This document shows positions 1-8,118 of a stretch of 64,000 bases of DNA, in pieces. Below the pieces are notes generated by a model that was given only the letters and a program-made list of their open reading frames with translations, had not been told where the DNA came from and made no database searches. The stretch is from contig JAFIFU010000008.1 of assembly GCA_020831885.1 (NCBI GenBank), forward strand, positions 50,767 through 114,766, given 5' to 3'. The stretch's first letter is position 1. The number at the start of each line of letters is the position of its first letter. Source of the DNA: Ectothiorhodospiraceae bacterium. GTDB taxonomy: Bacteria > Pseudomonadota > Gammaproteobacteria > Nitrococcales > Aquisalimonadaceae. Both the position numbers and the translations under genes were made by a program.

Positions 1-56
1 TCCGGACGGCCCAGCCGCTCGCGTACCAGCTTGCAGCGAATTGGTTAACGCGTTTC

Positions 57-528
57 ATGCTTGATCGCACCGAAGCGGCCCATCCACCCGGTAGGTCGCC
101 ATTCTCTGATCTGATCTCTTCCGAATCCGACGTCCTGCCTGCTCCCGCCCAGATCGAGCCGAGGCGGCATAATCCGGTCGCATATGGCTCTCAGGCTGAT
201 CTTCCGCCGCCCGGGGAGCGCATTTCCGCAACACCGGACCTTGCGGGATCCATCGACAAGCTTCTCGGTTACTGGAGAGAAACGCATCTCGAAGCCGCCA
301 CAAGCACCTATCGAGAGTTCGCGTCGGTAGCCAAGGAGTTCAAGCAAACGGTCAGGAAGCGGCCTGACGAGATTCAGGGAACTGATATTGCGGCGTATCG
401 CGACAAGCTGATAGCTGCCGGAAAAGCCCGCGCTACTGTGTCGAAGGGCGTCGGACTCATCGGACCTCCTCTCCAGACAGCTTACGACGCTAGTGCGTTG
501 CCACAGAACGTGGCGAGTGGAATCTGGA
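57..528 (+). pseudogene. Truncated tyrosine-type (phage) integrase, N-terminal part only
   Basis: The reading frame from 57 carries a helical core-binding (SAM-like) module typical of tyrosine recombinases, at about residues 65-155 (DLAGSIDKLLGYWRETHLEA... then TYREFASVAKEFKQT). The catalytic domain with its R-H-R-Y residues is absent. The frame is broken near 528 by insertion-sequence ends and stops at 623 inside IS DNA. The start is uncertain because the family often has a longer N-terminus. It stands at the left of the island that ends with a tRNA-Ser 3' fragment at 13,695-13,716, so it may be what remains of the integrase that brought the island in. The family assignment rests on motif-level resemblance only. 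Confidence 0.55.
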
Positions 529-690
529 TGAACCGCCCCGGGAATGAACTGACCCCCAGAAGCTGGACAGTTGCGATCCCGCGAATCATGCGGTGTTTTT
601 CAGCCGGTACGCCACCGGGCTGAGTCCACTCAGTCCGAGCTTTATGCGCTCGTGGTTGTAGTAGTGAATGTAATTATGCACGCCAATTTC
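529..690 (-). mobile_element. IS3-family remnants: two IS ends and the last codons of an OrfB transposase
   Basis: TGAACCGCCCCGGG at 529-542 and TGAACTGACCCCCAGAAG from 545 look like the outer ends of two IS3-family elements set back to back. On the minus strand, 690 down to 586 encodes a transposase C-terminus (HNYIHYYNHERIKLGLSGLS, then PVAYRLKNTA and stop). This is the characteristic end of the IS150/IS3 OrfB integrase domain. Upstream codons of the transposase are missing, so the copy is dead. The insertion explains why the integrase frame before it is truncated. Confidence 0.75.
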
Positions 691-1277
691 CAGCCTCGGC
701 GAGTCGCTCGGTGGTATTCCCCCCGTTAACCGCGCCGCCTGGTGGGTTCGGACAACACCTCTCGGCCGGGTGGCGTTATGGCGGCCTTTTCGGTCCTGGG
801 TCTCGGCTCATCATCGAGGATCAGAAGCAGGTGGCGGTTTAGGTAAGGGGCGGGTCGCGGAGCAGTTTGCAAGACACTGAGACTCGCGGGTGTTACAGCG
901 CCATTCTTGCCCAGAGAAGTAAGCCTCTAACCGGAAATCTCTGTCCGAAAACGAGGCTTTCCCCCGAGATATCCATGTGTTGCCGTGGTTCGACCCCGAA
1001 ATCCGCATGGATTCGAGCTACGACGCAACGCGGCGGGGACTCGGCTTGTCCAGCGAATGGGATAGGGGGCAAGGTTATGGCGCGAGCGGATTTTCACGGA
1101 TCGGCGCGCGACTCAGGCCGATCTCGACGCGGTCAGCGGGCTGAAGGGCGGCATGGCTCCCTGGCGATGTGTGGGATCACAGGTTGACAGGCTGAGAAAT
1201 GGGCTTTTTCTTTTCCTATACTCTGCCAAGTCGACCGCGCAGGGAACAAGTCCCTTGATGGCTGCGAGGGATCCAAG
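691..1277. other. Degenerate stretch without a recognisable gene
   Basis: About 590 bases between the IS remnant and the TIR gene. Short open frames occur on both strands, but none has a credible start, ribosome site or family resemblance. It holds one GGGTGTTAC (888-896) that recurs near the island's right end, and a possible promoter at 1,184-1,222. It is probably island-edge debris. Confidence 0.5.
1184..1222 (+). promoter_or_regulatory. Possible promoter of the TIR gene
   Basis: TATACT at 1,217-1,222 is a good -10 hexamer. A TTGACA lies at 1,184-1,189, but the spacing of 27 nt is too long for a simple sigma-70 promoter; TGAGAA at about 1,193 would fit an 18-nt spacer but is a poor -35. 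A GAGGG-like ribosome site precedes the ATG at 1,278. Confidence 0.3.
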
Positions 1278-2906
1278 ATGACGGAGACTTCGGCCGAGCA
1301 GACCTACGATGCCTTCGTTAGCCACGCTTCGGTGGATCGCGCGCGGGCGGAGGAACTGGTTGCGCTTCTGGAGAGTCGCGGCCTGCGATGCTGGTTCGCG
1401 CCGCGTGACGTGCGCCCAGGACGGGAGTATGGCGATGAGATCCTGAGCGGCATCGAGAGGTCACGCTGCTTCGTGCTGCTTCTGTCGGGGGCGGCCAATC
1501 TTTCCGGGATGGTACTTCGCGAGGTAGAGCGTGCTGCAGCGAAGGAAAAGCCGATTTATCCGGTCCGGCTTGAGGAGGTGGCCCCGTCGCGCAAGCTCGA
1601 GTTCTTCATCTCCATGCACCAATGGATCGACGCTTGGGATGCACTCGCCGAACTCCATGCAGAACGCCTTGCGGCGGCCCTGAATACTGGTGAGGAATGG
1701 GTCGGAAATGAGTGGATCCGGCGGCGCCGGGGCCGGCGCCTGTCCTTCGCCGCTGTCACGGCAATTGCGGTCGCTGCAATCATTGGAGCGTTGGTTTTTT
1801 CCGAAGATCTGCGCCGCGTCGCCCAGTCGCCCGAGCAGAGGGCCCGCAGTGATCTGGCTGCAATCGGCGTGCCGTGGACCGACCAAGGACTCGCCGCCGC
1901 CTTGGCGCGCGGTGACCTCGACCAGCTTCGGCTCTTCGAAAAGGGCGGCATGGCGCTGTCGGACTTCGAGCGGGCGCTTGCGTCATTAATTGGCGACGAC
2001 CGGACGAGTGCTAAGGGACTGTTTGAGTCGGGTCGTACAAATCGAATGGTGAATGCATGGTTTGCCGGGCTGTTGCAGCAGGGCCTCCCGGCTGATCTGC
2101 TCCTCCCGCGGGGCGACAAAGGCGTCACCACCCTCTTTTGGGCGGCCCTCGACACGAAGAACGTGGATGCGGCGGTTGCATTGTTGGAAAGCGGCGCCAG
2201 CCCGCACCCCTACGAGTCCTTCGAGGGCTCGCGCTCGCCGGTGCCCCGCTGGCTCTATCCGCTCGCCTATATTGACCGGCACGCGGCGCTTGCACCACCT
2301 GACGAGAAACGCCTCATAGCGGCGTTGCTGGAGGCAGACGTCACGGTTCCAGAACGTGGCCACGCGAGACGTTTCATGAGTCATCGGCTACACGGCGTTG
2401 ACCGCACGACGGAGCTACTTGATCGGACGCTGCCGGAAGGCTTGGATGCGACCCCACGCCTGTGCGAGGCCGTGCCTGCCCGCTGCGAGATCGCAAGCGC
2501 CGCCACAGGCAAGGACTGGTGCGGTTTGCTGGGAGCGTTGCCGGCTCGATTGGTCCAACTGAATAGTGATCACCACCGTTTTAGGGGCAATATCGCACTC
2601 GACTATCTCCTGACGATCTTTGGGGATAAGGCCTTTATACTCGGTCGGCTCGAAGACTGGCGGAATGATTATCCCGACGAACACATCATCATCGAGGTCT
2701 CGCCTGAACGTGGCGATTGGCGTATTCACACGATTCAAGAGGACATCGGCTGCGGAATTATCAGCGGTTCGTCATATTACTGGTGCTGGGTCAGCTTCTC
2801 GTTTCGAGAGCATCAAAACGAGTCGCCGTTCCTGGGGAGCACCGGGGGTTGGACGATTGCCTATGACGCTGACCGTGCCTGCAGAGCAATGGGGGAGAGA
2901 GACTAA
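1278..2906 (+). CDS. TIR domain protein with membrane helix and ankyrin-like C-terminal region
   Basis: Residues 8-135 form a TIR domain. The first strand is YDAFVSHASVD, there is a FAPRDVRPG loop, and a conserved acidic position in VLREVERA (E82/E84) matches the catalytic glutamate of NAD-cleaving TIR domains. A single hydrophobic helix follows at about 155-175, flanked by arginines (RRRRGRR before it). The remaining 365 residues hold at least one ankyrin-like unit (TLFWAALDTKNVDAAVALLE and GASPHPY) and then an unassigned region. Known TIR effectors either degrade NAD or make cyclic ADP-ribose-type signals; which applies here cannot be read from sequence. The membrane helix suggests action at the inner membrane. 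It lies 215 bp upstream of the DUF4062-nSTAND gene on the same strand and is probably part of the same island module. Confidence 0.8.
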   Translation: MTETSAEQTYDAFVSHASVDRARAEELVALLESRGLRCWFAPRDVRPGREYGDEILSGIERSRCFVLLLSGAANLSGMVLREVERAAAKEKPIYPVRLEEVAPSRKLEFFISMHQWIDAWDALAELHAERLAAALNTGEEWVGNEWIRRRRGRRLSFAAVTAIAVAAIIGALVFSEDLRRVAQSPEQRARSDLAAIGVPWTDQGLAAALARGDLDQLRLFEKGGMALSDFERALASLIGDDRTSAKGLFESGRTNRMVNAWFAGLLQQGLPADLLLPRGDKGVTTLFWAALDTKNVDAAVALLESGASPHPYESFEGSRSPVPRWLYPLAYIDRHAALAPPDEKRLIAALLEADVTVPERGHARRFMSHRLHGVDRTTELLDRTLPEGLDATPRLCEAVPARCEIASAATGKDWCGLLGALPARLVQLNSDHHRFRGNIALDYLLTIFGDKAFILGRLEDWRNDYPDEHIIIEVSPERGDWRIHTIQEDIGCGIISGSSYYWCWVSFSFREHQNESPFLGSTGGWTIAYDADRACRAMGERD

Positions 2907-3121
2907 AACGGCACCGACCAGCCGTCCCGTGTAGGTAGGCTGTGCAAGCTCCGGTTGGCAGCGGGACCAAGAGGCAAGTGTTTCGAGGCGATCGACATGG
3001 AATCAGGATCGGACTGGGCCATTGCAGACGACGTCTCCCGGCGCCGATTTGATGCATCGTACCCAGCGCATCTGAGTCCTTGTCTCCGTCATTCGCCGGC
3101 CAGCTGGTCCGGAGCAGACCC
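2907..3121. other. Intergenic gap within the island
   Basis: No gene is seen in these 215 bases. There is no clear terminator or consensus promoter, so it is unclear whether the TIR gene is cotranscribed with the next four genes. Confidence 0.4.
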
Positions 3122-6100
3122 ATGAATGCTCACGTCTACCGTATCTTTCTCTCCTCGCCCGGCGACGTTACGGCGGAACGGGACCGCGCCAAGCGAGTGT
3201 GCGACAAGCTCAACGCCGAGCTTGGCGACGACGTCAGGCTCGAACCCGTCCGCTGGGAAGATGCCTACTATACGGCCGCCGCCGACTTCCAGTCCCAGAT
3301 CCCGCGACCCTCCGAGTGCGACGCGGTGCTCTGTATCCTCTGGAAGCGCTTGGGCACCCCGCTTCCCTCGGACCGTTACCGCCGTCCGGACGGCAGCCCC
3401 TACGACAGCGGAACCGAGTACGAGTTCGAGGAGGCCTTCTCGGTAGCCCGCGAGCGGCGCGTTCCGGACATCTTCGTGTACCGCAAGACCGAGAAGGTCA
3501 CCTTCGACGCCGAGACCGCTGCTCTGGAGCAGGCGCAGTGGCAAGCGCTGCGCGCGTTCTGGGAGAAGTGGATTCGCAGTCCCGAGGGCCACTTCACAGC
3601 GGCCTTCCACCAGTTCATTTCCACCGACGAGTTTGAAGTCCAGTTCGAGCGGCACCTGAGACAATGGCTCAATGCCACACTCGCTCGCAACGTCGCATGG
3701 CCGCCCGAGAAGGGCTCGCCGTTTCGCGGGCTCCAGTCGTTCGAGGAGGAGCACGCGCCCGTCTTCTTCGGCCGCCGGCGCGCGGTGGACCAAGCGCGGG
3801 CACTCCTTGCCGCCGCCGGCGTTCGGGGCACCCCGTACCTCCTGGTCCTGGGAATGAGCGGGGCCGGAAAGTCCTCGCTCGTACAGGCCGGGCTCATCCC
3901 GAGGCTGAGAACGCCGGGGGCCGTAGCGGGAGTCGACCTCTGGCGATTCCTTACGGTGCGACCGAGCGCGCTGGGTGATGATCCGGTGGCCGCGCTAGCC
4001 CAAGGGCTCGTAGACCCGAGGGTCCTTCCGGAGCTTGCCGAGGGTGACTTCGGAAGCCCCGACATTCTCGCCCGGCAACTCAGCGATCCGGCACTTGCGT
4101 CGATACCGATCCGCGGCGCTCTCGACCGAGCCGCCCGAGCGGCGAAACTAGCCGGCACCTATGAGTGCCCGCTCCGGGCCCAGCTCCTCCTGTGCGTCGA
4201 TCAGTTCGAGGAGCTCTTCGCGTGGCCCGCTGAGGTGCGCGAGCGCTTTTCAACCCTCTTAAACGTCCTGGTCGAGGCCGGGGTCGCCTGGGTCGTCGCC
4301 ACCCTCCGGAGCGACTCCTATCCGGCCTACCAGGAGGATCCGATGCTCGTGTCCCTCAAGGACCGGGGGGCGCACTTCGACCTCACGGCCCCAGGGGAAG
4401 CCGAGATCGGCGAGATTATCCGCAAGTCGGCCGAGGCGGCCGGACTGACCTACGAGAAGGACGGCGAACGGGAGCTCGACCGGCTGCTCGAGGAGGCCGC
4501 CCGGACGCCTGGCGCTTTGCCACTTCTCGGATTCACCCTCGACGAGCTCTACAAGAGGCGGGACCCCGAGCGGCAGCTCCTCACACTCGAGGCATACGAC
4601 CAGCTCGGCGGTCTCGCGGGCGCAATCGAGCGGCGGGCAGAGGATGCCTATTCCAATCTGCCGGAGAAGGCGCGCGCGACGCTGCCTCGGGTTCTTCGGG
4701 CACTCGTGCGCGTGGACGATGATGGCAACGTCCGCCGCCGCTATGCGGACCTCAAGGAGCTCAGGAGCGACCCCGCGCGCAGGCGACTGGTCGACGCGTT
4801 CATTGATGCCCGGCTTTTCGTGACCGCAGAGTCGGAGCGGCCTGCAGTCAGCGTCGCCCACGAGGCGCTCTTTACCCAGTGGGCGCGGGCGCGCCAGCAT
4901 ATCGAGACCGATCGTTCGGACATCTCGCTTAGGGCATGGCTGCGCACCGAGGCGGATCGCTGGGAGCGTGTGCACGATCGCAGCCGCCGACGGCTGCTGG
5001 AACGCGGAGAGAGGCTGGAGGAGGCCAGGAGTCTGGTGAGGCGCCGCCGGGATGAGCTGCCCGCTTTGCTGGTGGAGTTCGTGGACCGCTCGGCGGCGGC
5101 GGCACGGCGGGTGAGGCAGTCGCTCACCGCTGCGGTCTGCCTCGCTCTGCTCCTGATCTCTGCCGCCGCGGTGGTGGCGGCGGTGCAGTGGCGTCATGCC
5201 GAGCGGAACTTCAATGTCGCGCTTCAGGCCACCGACAATCTCGCGCTGGAGATCGTTCGGCAGCTAGAGGGCAACTTCGACGTGCCCACACGTGAGAAGA
5301 TTTTCGTGGCCGAGCGGCTGGAGGACAATTTCGCGCAGTTGATCGAGCGAGTGGGCGAATCGAGTGATCTGAATCTCCGGTATGCCGAACTGCTGCTGTC
5401 GAACGCGCTCATGCTCAACAATGTCGGCCGGCATGATCTGGCCGAAGGTCGCGTGGAGCGGGCCAGCGCGCTGCTGAGCGCGGAGGATTCCGTCGCCGCG
5501 CCATTGCTGCGGTCGCGTGGGCGTTTCGCGCAGGCGCTTCAACACAGGTATGCCATGTCGTTCTCCCGTGCCGAGGCTGCGCTGGATGAGGCGCAGGCTC
5601 TACTTGAGAGGGCGGAGCGGGAGAGCGGGGAAAATGGGGATCATGAGCATCTTCTTCTGCGGGCGCGCATTGAGGCGGAGCGGGCGGAGCTGCTGCTGGT
5701 TACGATGCGCCATTTGGCCGCCGCCGATGCGATGGCGCAGGCGCAGGCTGCGGCCCTGCGCGGGCTTGAAGAGTTTGGCGACAAGGGAGCGGCGGCACTG
5801 CACGGGTTCATCGGCGTCCTCATGGAGGTGGGTCTTGCCCGCTACTTGCTGGCCAGGATAATCGGTTCGGAAGATATCGAGAGGGTTGCAGCCGATCTCA
5901 GGGAGCAGTGGAAGCTCGCGGACGTTGCTTTCGCGGAGGAGGCAACGCCCCAAGGGAAATATTACCAGGCCCTTCTGCTGAGTCTCGAAGCGGAGAGCCA
6001 TTCCAGGGCCGAGAGGACGGGTGAGGCGATAGATGTGGCCTCGAACGCCATCAATGAACTTGAGCATCTTGTCCTGAGTGATTATGGAAACCTGATCTGG

Positions 6101-8062
6101 CGGTCCCAGCTCGCGGCCATGCTCGCGAATCGGTCCGGCTACGCCAGATCGCGTAAAGACTATCGTCAGGCCGAAGTGGATCTGGCTGATGGAAGAACAC
6201 TGGCGGTTTCCCTGAAGCGGGATTCGGCAAACGCCTATTTGGTTAACCGCATCGACGCGATGCTGGATTACTCCGAGGGCGAACTTCACCTGGCGCGAGG
6301 GGAGCTCGAAAAGGCGCTGCATGCTTATTCGCGGGCCGGGGCGCGTGTTGCGTTCTATCGCGGCGAGTTCGATGAGCCGCATCGGCTCAACGACTTTGCC
6401 TATTTCGCCCAATTCGGCCTACTGAGGGTCCACGTTGCGAAAGAACAATACACCGAAGCGCTGGAGGCGGGACGTCTGGCCGTGGCGGCCTTAAAGGACA
6501 CGGAAGCCCTGACCGGACCCGGTCCCTACGCACACGCGCGCCGTTACTTTGTACATCAGGCGCTTCTGGCTGTCCCGGACCCGAGCGCGCTTGCGGAGGA
6601 GTGGGCGGAACTGTATGCGGCCGCCGAGCAGGACAGCGAGCAGTTAATTGAGTGGTTTCCCGATGCGGTGTACTGGCGCAGCCAGCGAGCGTACCTTGCC
6701 AGCCTCGATGCCGCCCGCCTGGTGGCGGGGCAGCGGAATGACGAGGCGGCCGCGAGGTACCAGGAAGCGCTGGACTGGAGGCTGGACATCATGGCGCGCG
6801 ATCCGCGGGACCAATTCCATCTACTGAGTGGCATCTATTTTGGCCGCGAGCGACTGAGGTCGCTGATTGCTGACGGAGACTGGGAGGCGGTGCTGGCGAC
6901 GGCGGCGCAGATCGGGCAGGTTGTTTCGCAGGAGGTTCCCGAGCCGCGCTGGATGGAGGACTTCTCGGTGTTGTGGGGGTCCTTCATCTCGGTGCTGGAA
7001 TCGGGTGTCGCCACGGCGGAAGACAACATCGGCGCCGAACTGCGACGGGCTCTGAATGAGGAACTTCAGCGCGGCAGAGACCTCCAGGCGATGTTTCTCC
7101 AGGCGATGTCTAAGGCCGCCCTCGCGCCCGCGCCGGCGGGCGGGGGCGCTTCAGAGCAGATGGTCACGCTGGACCCGCGAAGCCTAGATCTCAGTTCGGT
7201 CCGGGAGGGGGAAGAGAACCGAATTCTGATCGTCAACAGGCGGCTGGGCTTCGCCTCGCGACCGGTGTACCACGGCGTCTGGCGGACGATCATCGAGGAT
7301 GAGCTCGCCGAGGCGATGCGACATTTTGATGGTATCGGCCCCTTTGGCGAATCAGCACCGGATGAGGACATCGAGCGCGTCCGGAAGATCCGCCTTCCGT
7401 TCTACGACGACGGGGTTCTATTTGAGGCGGAATACACTGACCCCGCCGGCAGCATGCTGGTTATCCCGATTCTCGTGATCGATGGACAGGATGTGTACTT
7501 TCTTAACGGCACCTCACCGGCGATTCATGAGGCGAATGCCACGGCGCCAATCCGGCTACGCACCGCTTCGGAGGTGGCGGCGTACCTGCGGTTCTTCGGC
7601 GCTTATGTGGCGGGCCATGGGGGTGGCTTCCACATCGTCGAGACGGAGCAGGAGCTGACGTGGACCTCAAACGCCCCGGCCCACCGGCGCCTCGCCGTCG
7701 GGCGGGTCATGCGGCCGCTGGTTGTCTGGCAGGATCCGGAAAGCGAAGGGGGTTGGCGGGCTTTGGCGACTCTGCAGTACGACCGCAACGTCTTTCATGC
7801 GCTGTTCACGGTGCATCCAACAGGGATGCCCGAAATGGAGCAGGATCTCCACGTTGCCAGCGATCTGCCGCTGGAGCCGCCGCTCTACACTCCTGACGGG
7901 CGCCTCGACCGCGTGGTGCAGATGCTCGATCTGGAGCGCTTCGGCGAGACGCGCGTCACTGACGAAGCCGAGGCCCTCGAACACCTTGCCTCCCTCCCGG
8001 AGGGCAAGCGGCCACCGCACTACGAGCGCCTCGCCCGCGAAGCCGCAGCGCTGAGGCCGTAG
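3122..8062 (+). CDS. Giant DUF4062-nSTAND ATPase with membrane helix and TPR-like repeats
   Basis: 1,646 residues. The start is set at ATG 3,122 because the DUF4062 strand begins at once (NAHVYRIFLSSPGDVTAER). Domains in order: DUF4062 at about 4-190; linker PFRGLQSFEEEHAPVFFGR, the usual entry to an nSTAND NTPase; Walker A (GMSGAGKSS) near residue 243 and Walker B (LLLCVDQFEELF) near 357; winged-helix-like arm to about 600; one membrane helix near 663-690 (LTAAVCLALLLISAAAVVAA); long helical, TPR-like array at about 700-1,330; then about 300 residues I do not recognise. STAND ATPases act as sensors that oligomerise on ligand binding, and DUF4062 is a TIR/SLOG-like module often found in conflict proteins. 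Here it is probably the sensor or scaffold of the island. It heads a tight run of four genes (57-bp gap to the next). Confidence 0.85.
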   Translation: MNAHVYRIFLSSPGDVTAERDRAKRVCDKLNAELGDDVRLEPVRWEDAYYTAAADFQSQIPRPSECDAVLCILWKRLGTPLPSDRYRRPDGSPYDSGTEYEFEEAFSVARERRVPDIFVYRKTEKVTFDAETAALEQAQWQALRAFWEKWIRSPEGHFTAAFHQFISTDEFEVQFERHLRQWLNATLARNVAWPPEKGSPFRGLQSFEEEHAPVFFGRRRAVDQARALLAAAGVRGTPYLLVLGMSGAGKSSLVQAGLIPRLRTPGAVAGVDLWRFLTVRPSALGDDPVAALAQGLVDPRVLPELAEGDFGSPDILARQLSDPALASIPIRGALDRAARAAKLAGTYECPLRAQLLLCVDQFEELFAWPAEVRERFSTLLNVLVEAGVAWVVATLRSDSYPAYQEDPMLVSLKDRGAHFDLTAPGEAEIGEIIRKSAEAAGLTYEKDGERELDRLLEEAARTPGALPLLGFTLDELYKRRDPERQLLTLEAYDQLGGLAGAIERRAEDAYSNLPEKARATLPRVLRALVRVDDDGNVRRRYADLKELRSDPARRRLVDAFIDARLFVTAESERPAVSVAHEALFTQWARARQHIETDRSDISLRAWLRTEADRWERVHDRSRRRLLERGERLEEARSLVRRRRDELPALLVEFVDRSAAAARRVRQSLTAAVCLALLLISAAAVVAAVQWRHAERNFNVALQATDNLALEIVRQLEGNFDVPTREKIFVAERLEDNFAQLIERVGESSDLNLRYAELLLSNALMLNNVGRHDLAEGRVERASALLSAEDSVAAPLLRSRGRFAQALQHRYAMSFSRAEAALDEAQALLERAERESGENGDHEHLLLRARIEAERAELLLVTMRHLAAADAMAQAQAAALRGLEEFGDKGAAALHGFIGVLMEVGLARYLLARIIGSEDIERVAADLREQWKLADVAFAEEATPQGKYYQALLLSLEAESHSRAERTGEAIDVASNAINELEHLVLSDYGNLIWRSQLAAMLANRSGYARSRKDYRQAEVDLADGRTLAVSLKRDSANAYLVNRIDAMLDYSEGELHLARGELEKALHAYSRAGARVAFYRGEFDEPHRLNDFAYFAQFGLLRVHVAKEQYTEALEAGRLAVAALKDTEALTGPGPYAHARRYFVHQALLAVPDPSALAEEWAELYAAAEQDSEQLIEWFPDAVYWRSQRAYLASLDAARLVAGQRNDEAAARYQEALDWRLDIMARDPRDQFHLLSGIYFGRERLRSLIADGDWEAVLATAAQIGQVVSQEVPEPRWMEDFSVLWGSFISVLESGVATAEDNIGAELRRALNEELQRGRDLQAMFLQAMSKAALAPAPAGGGASEQMVTLDPRSLDLSSVREGEENRILIVNRRLGFASRPVYHGVWRTIIEDELAEAMRHFDGIGPFGESAPDEDIERVRKIRLPFYDDGVLFEAEYTDPAGSMLVIPILVIDGQDVYFLNGTSPAIHEANATAPIRLRTASEVAAYLRFFGAYVAGHGGGFHIVETEQELTWTSNAPAHRRLAVGRVMRPLVVWQDPESEGGWRALATLQYDRNVFHALFTVHPTGMPEMEQDLHVASDLPLEPPLYTPDGRLDRVVQMLDLERFGETRVTDEAEALEHLASLPEGKRPPHYERLAREAAALRP

Positions 8063-8118
8063 ACGCGTCGATCGCATACCATCGCCCAGTTGGTCTTTAG
8101 GAAGGAGGTGGGATCGCC

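Noticed and set aside
1184..1189. TTGACA at 1,184 as a FixK/Fnr-type box
   Set aside because: There is no matching GTCAA half at the N4 spacing; it is at best a -35 element.
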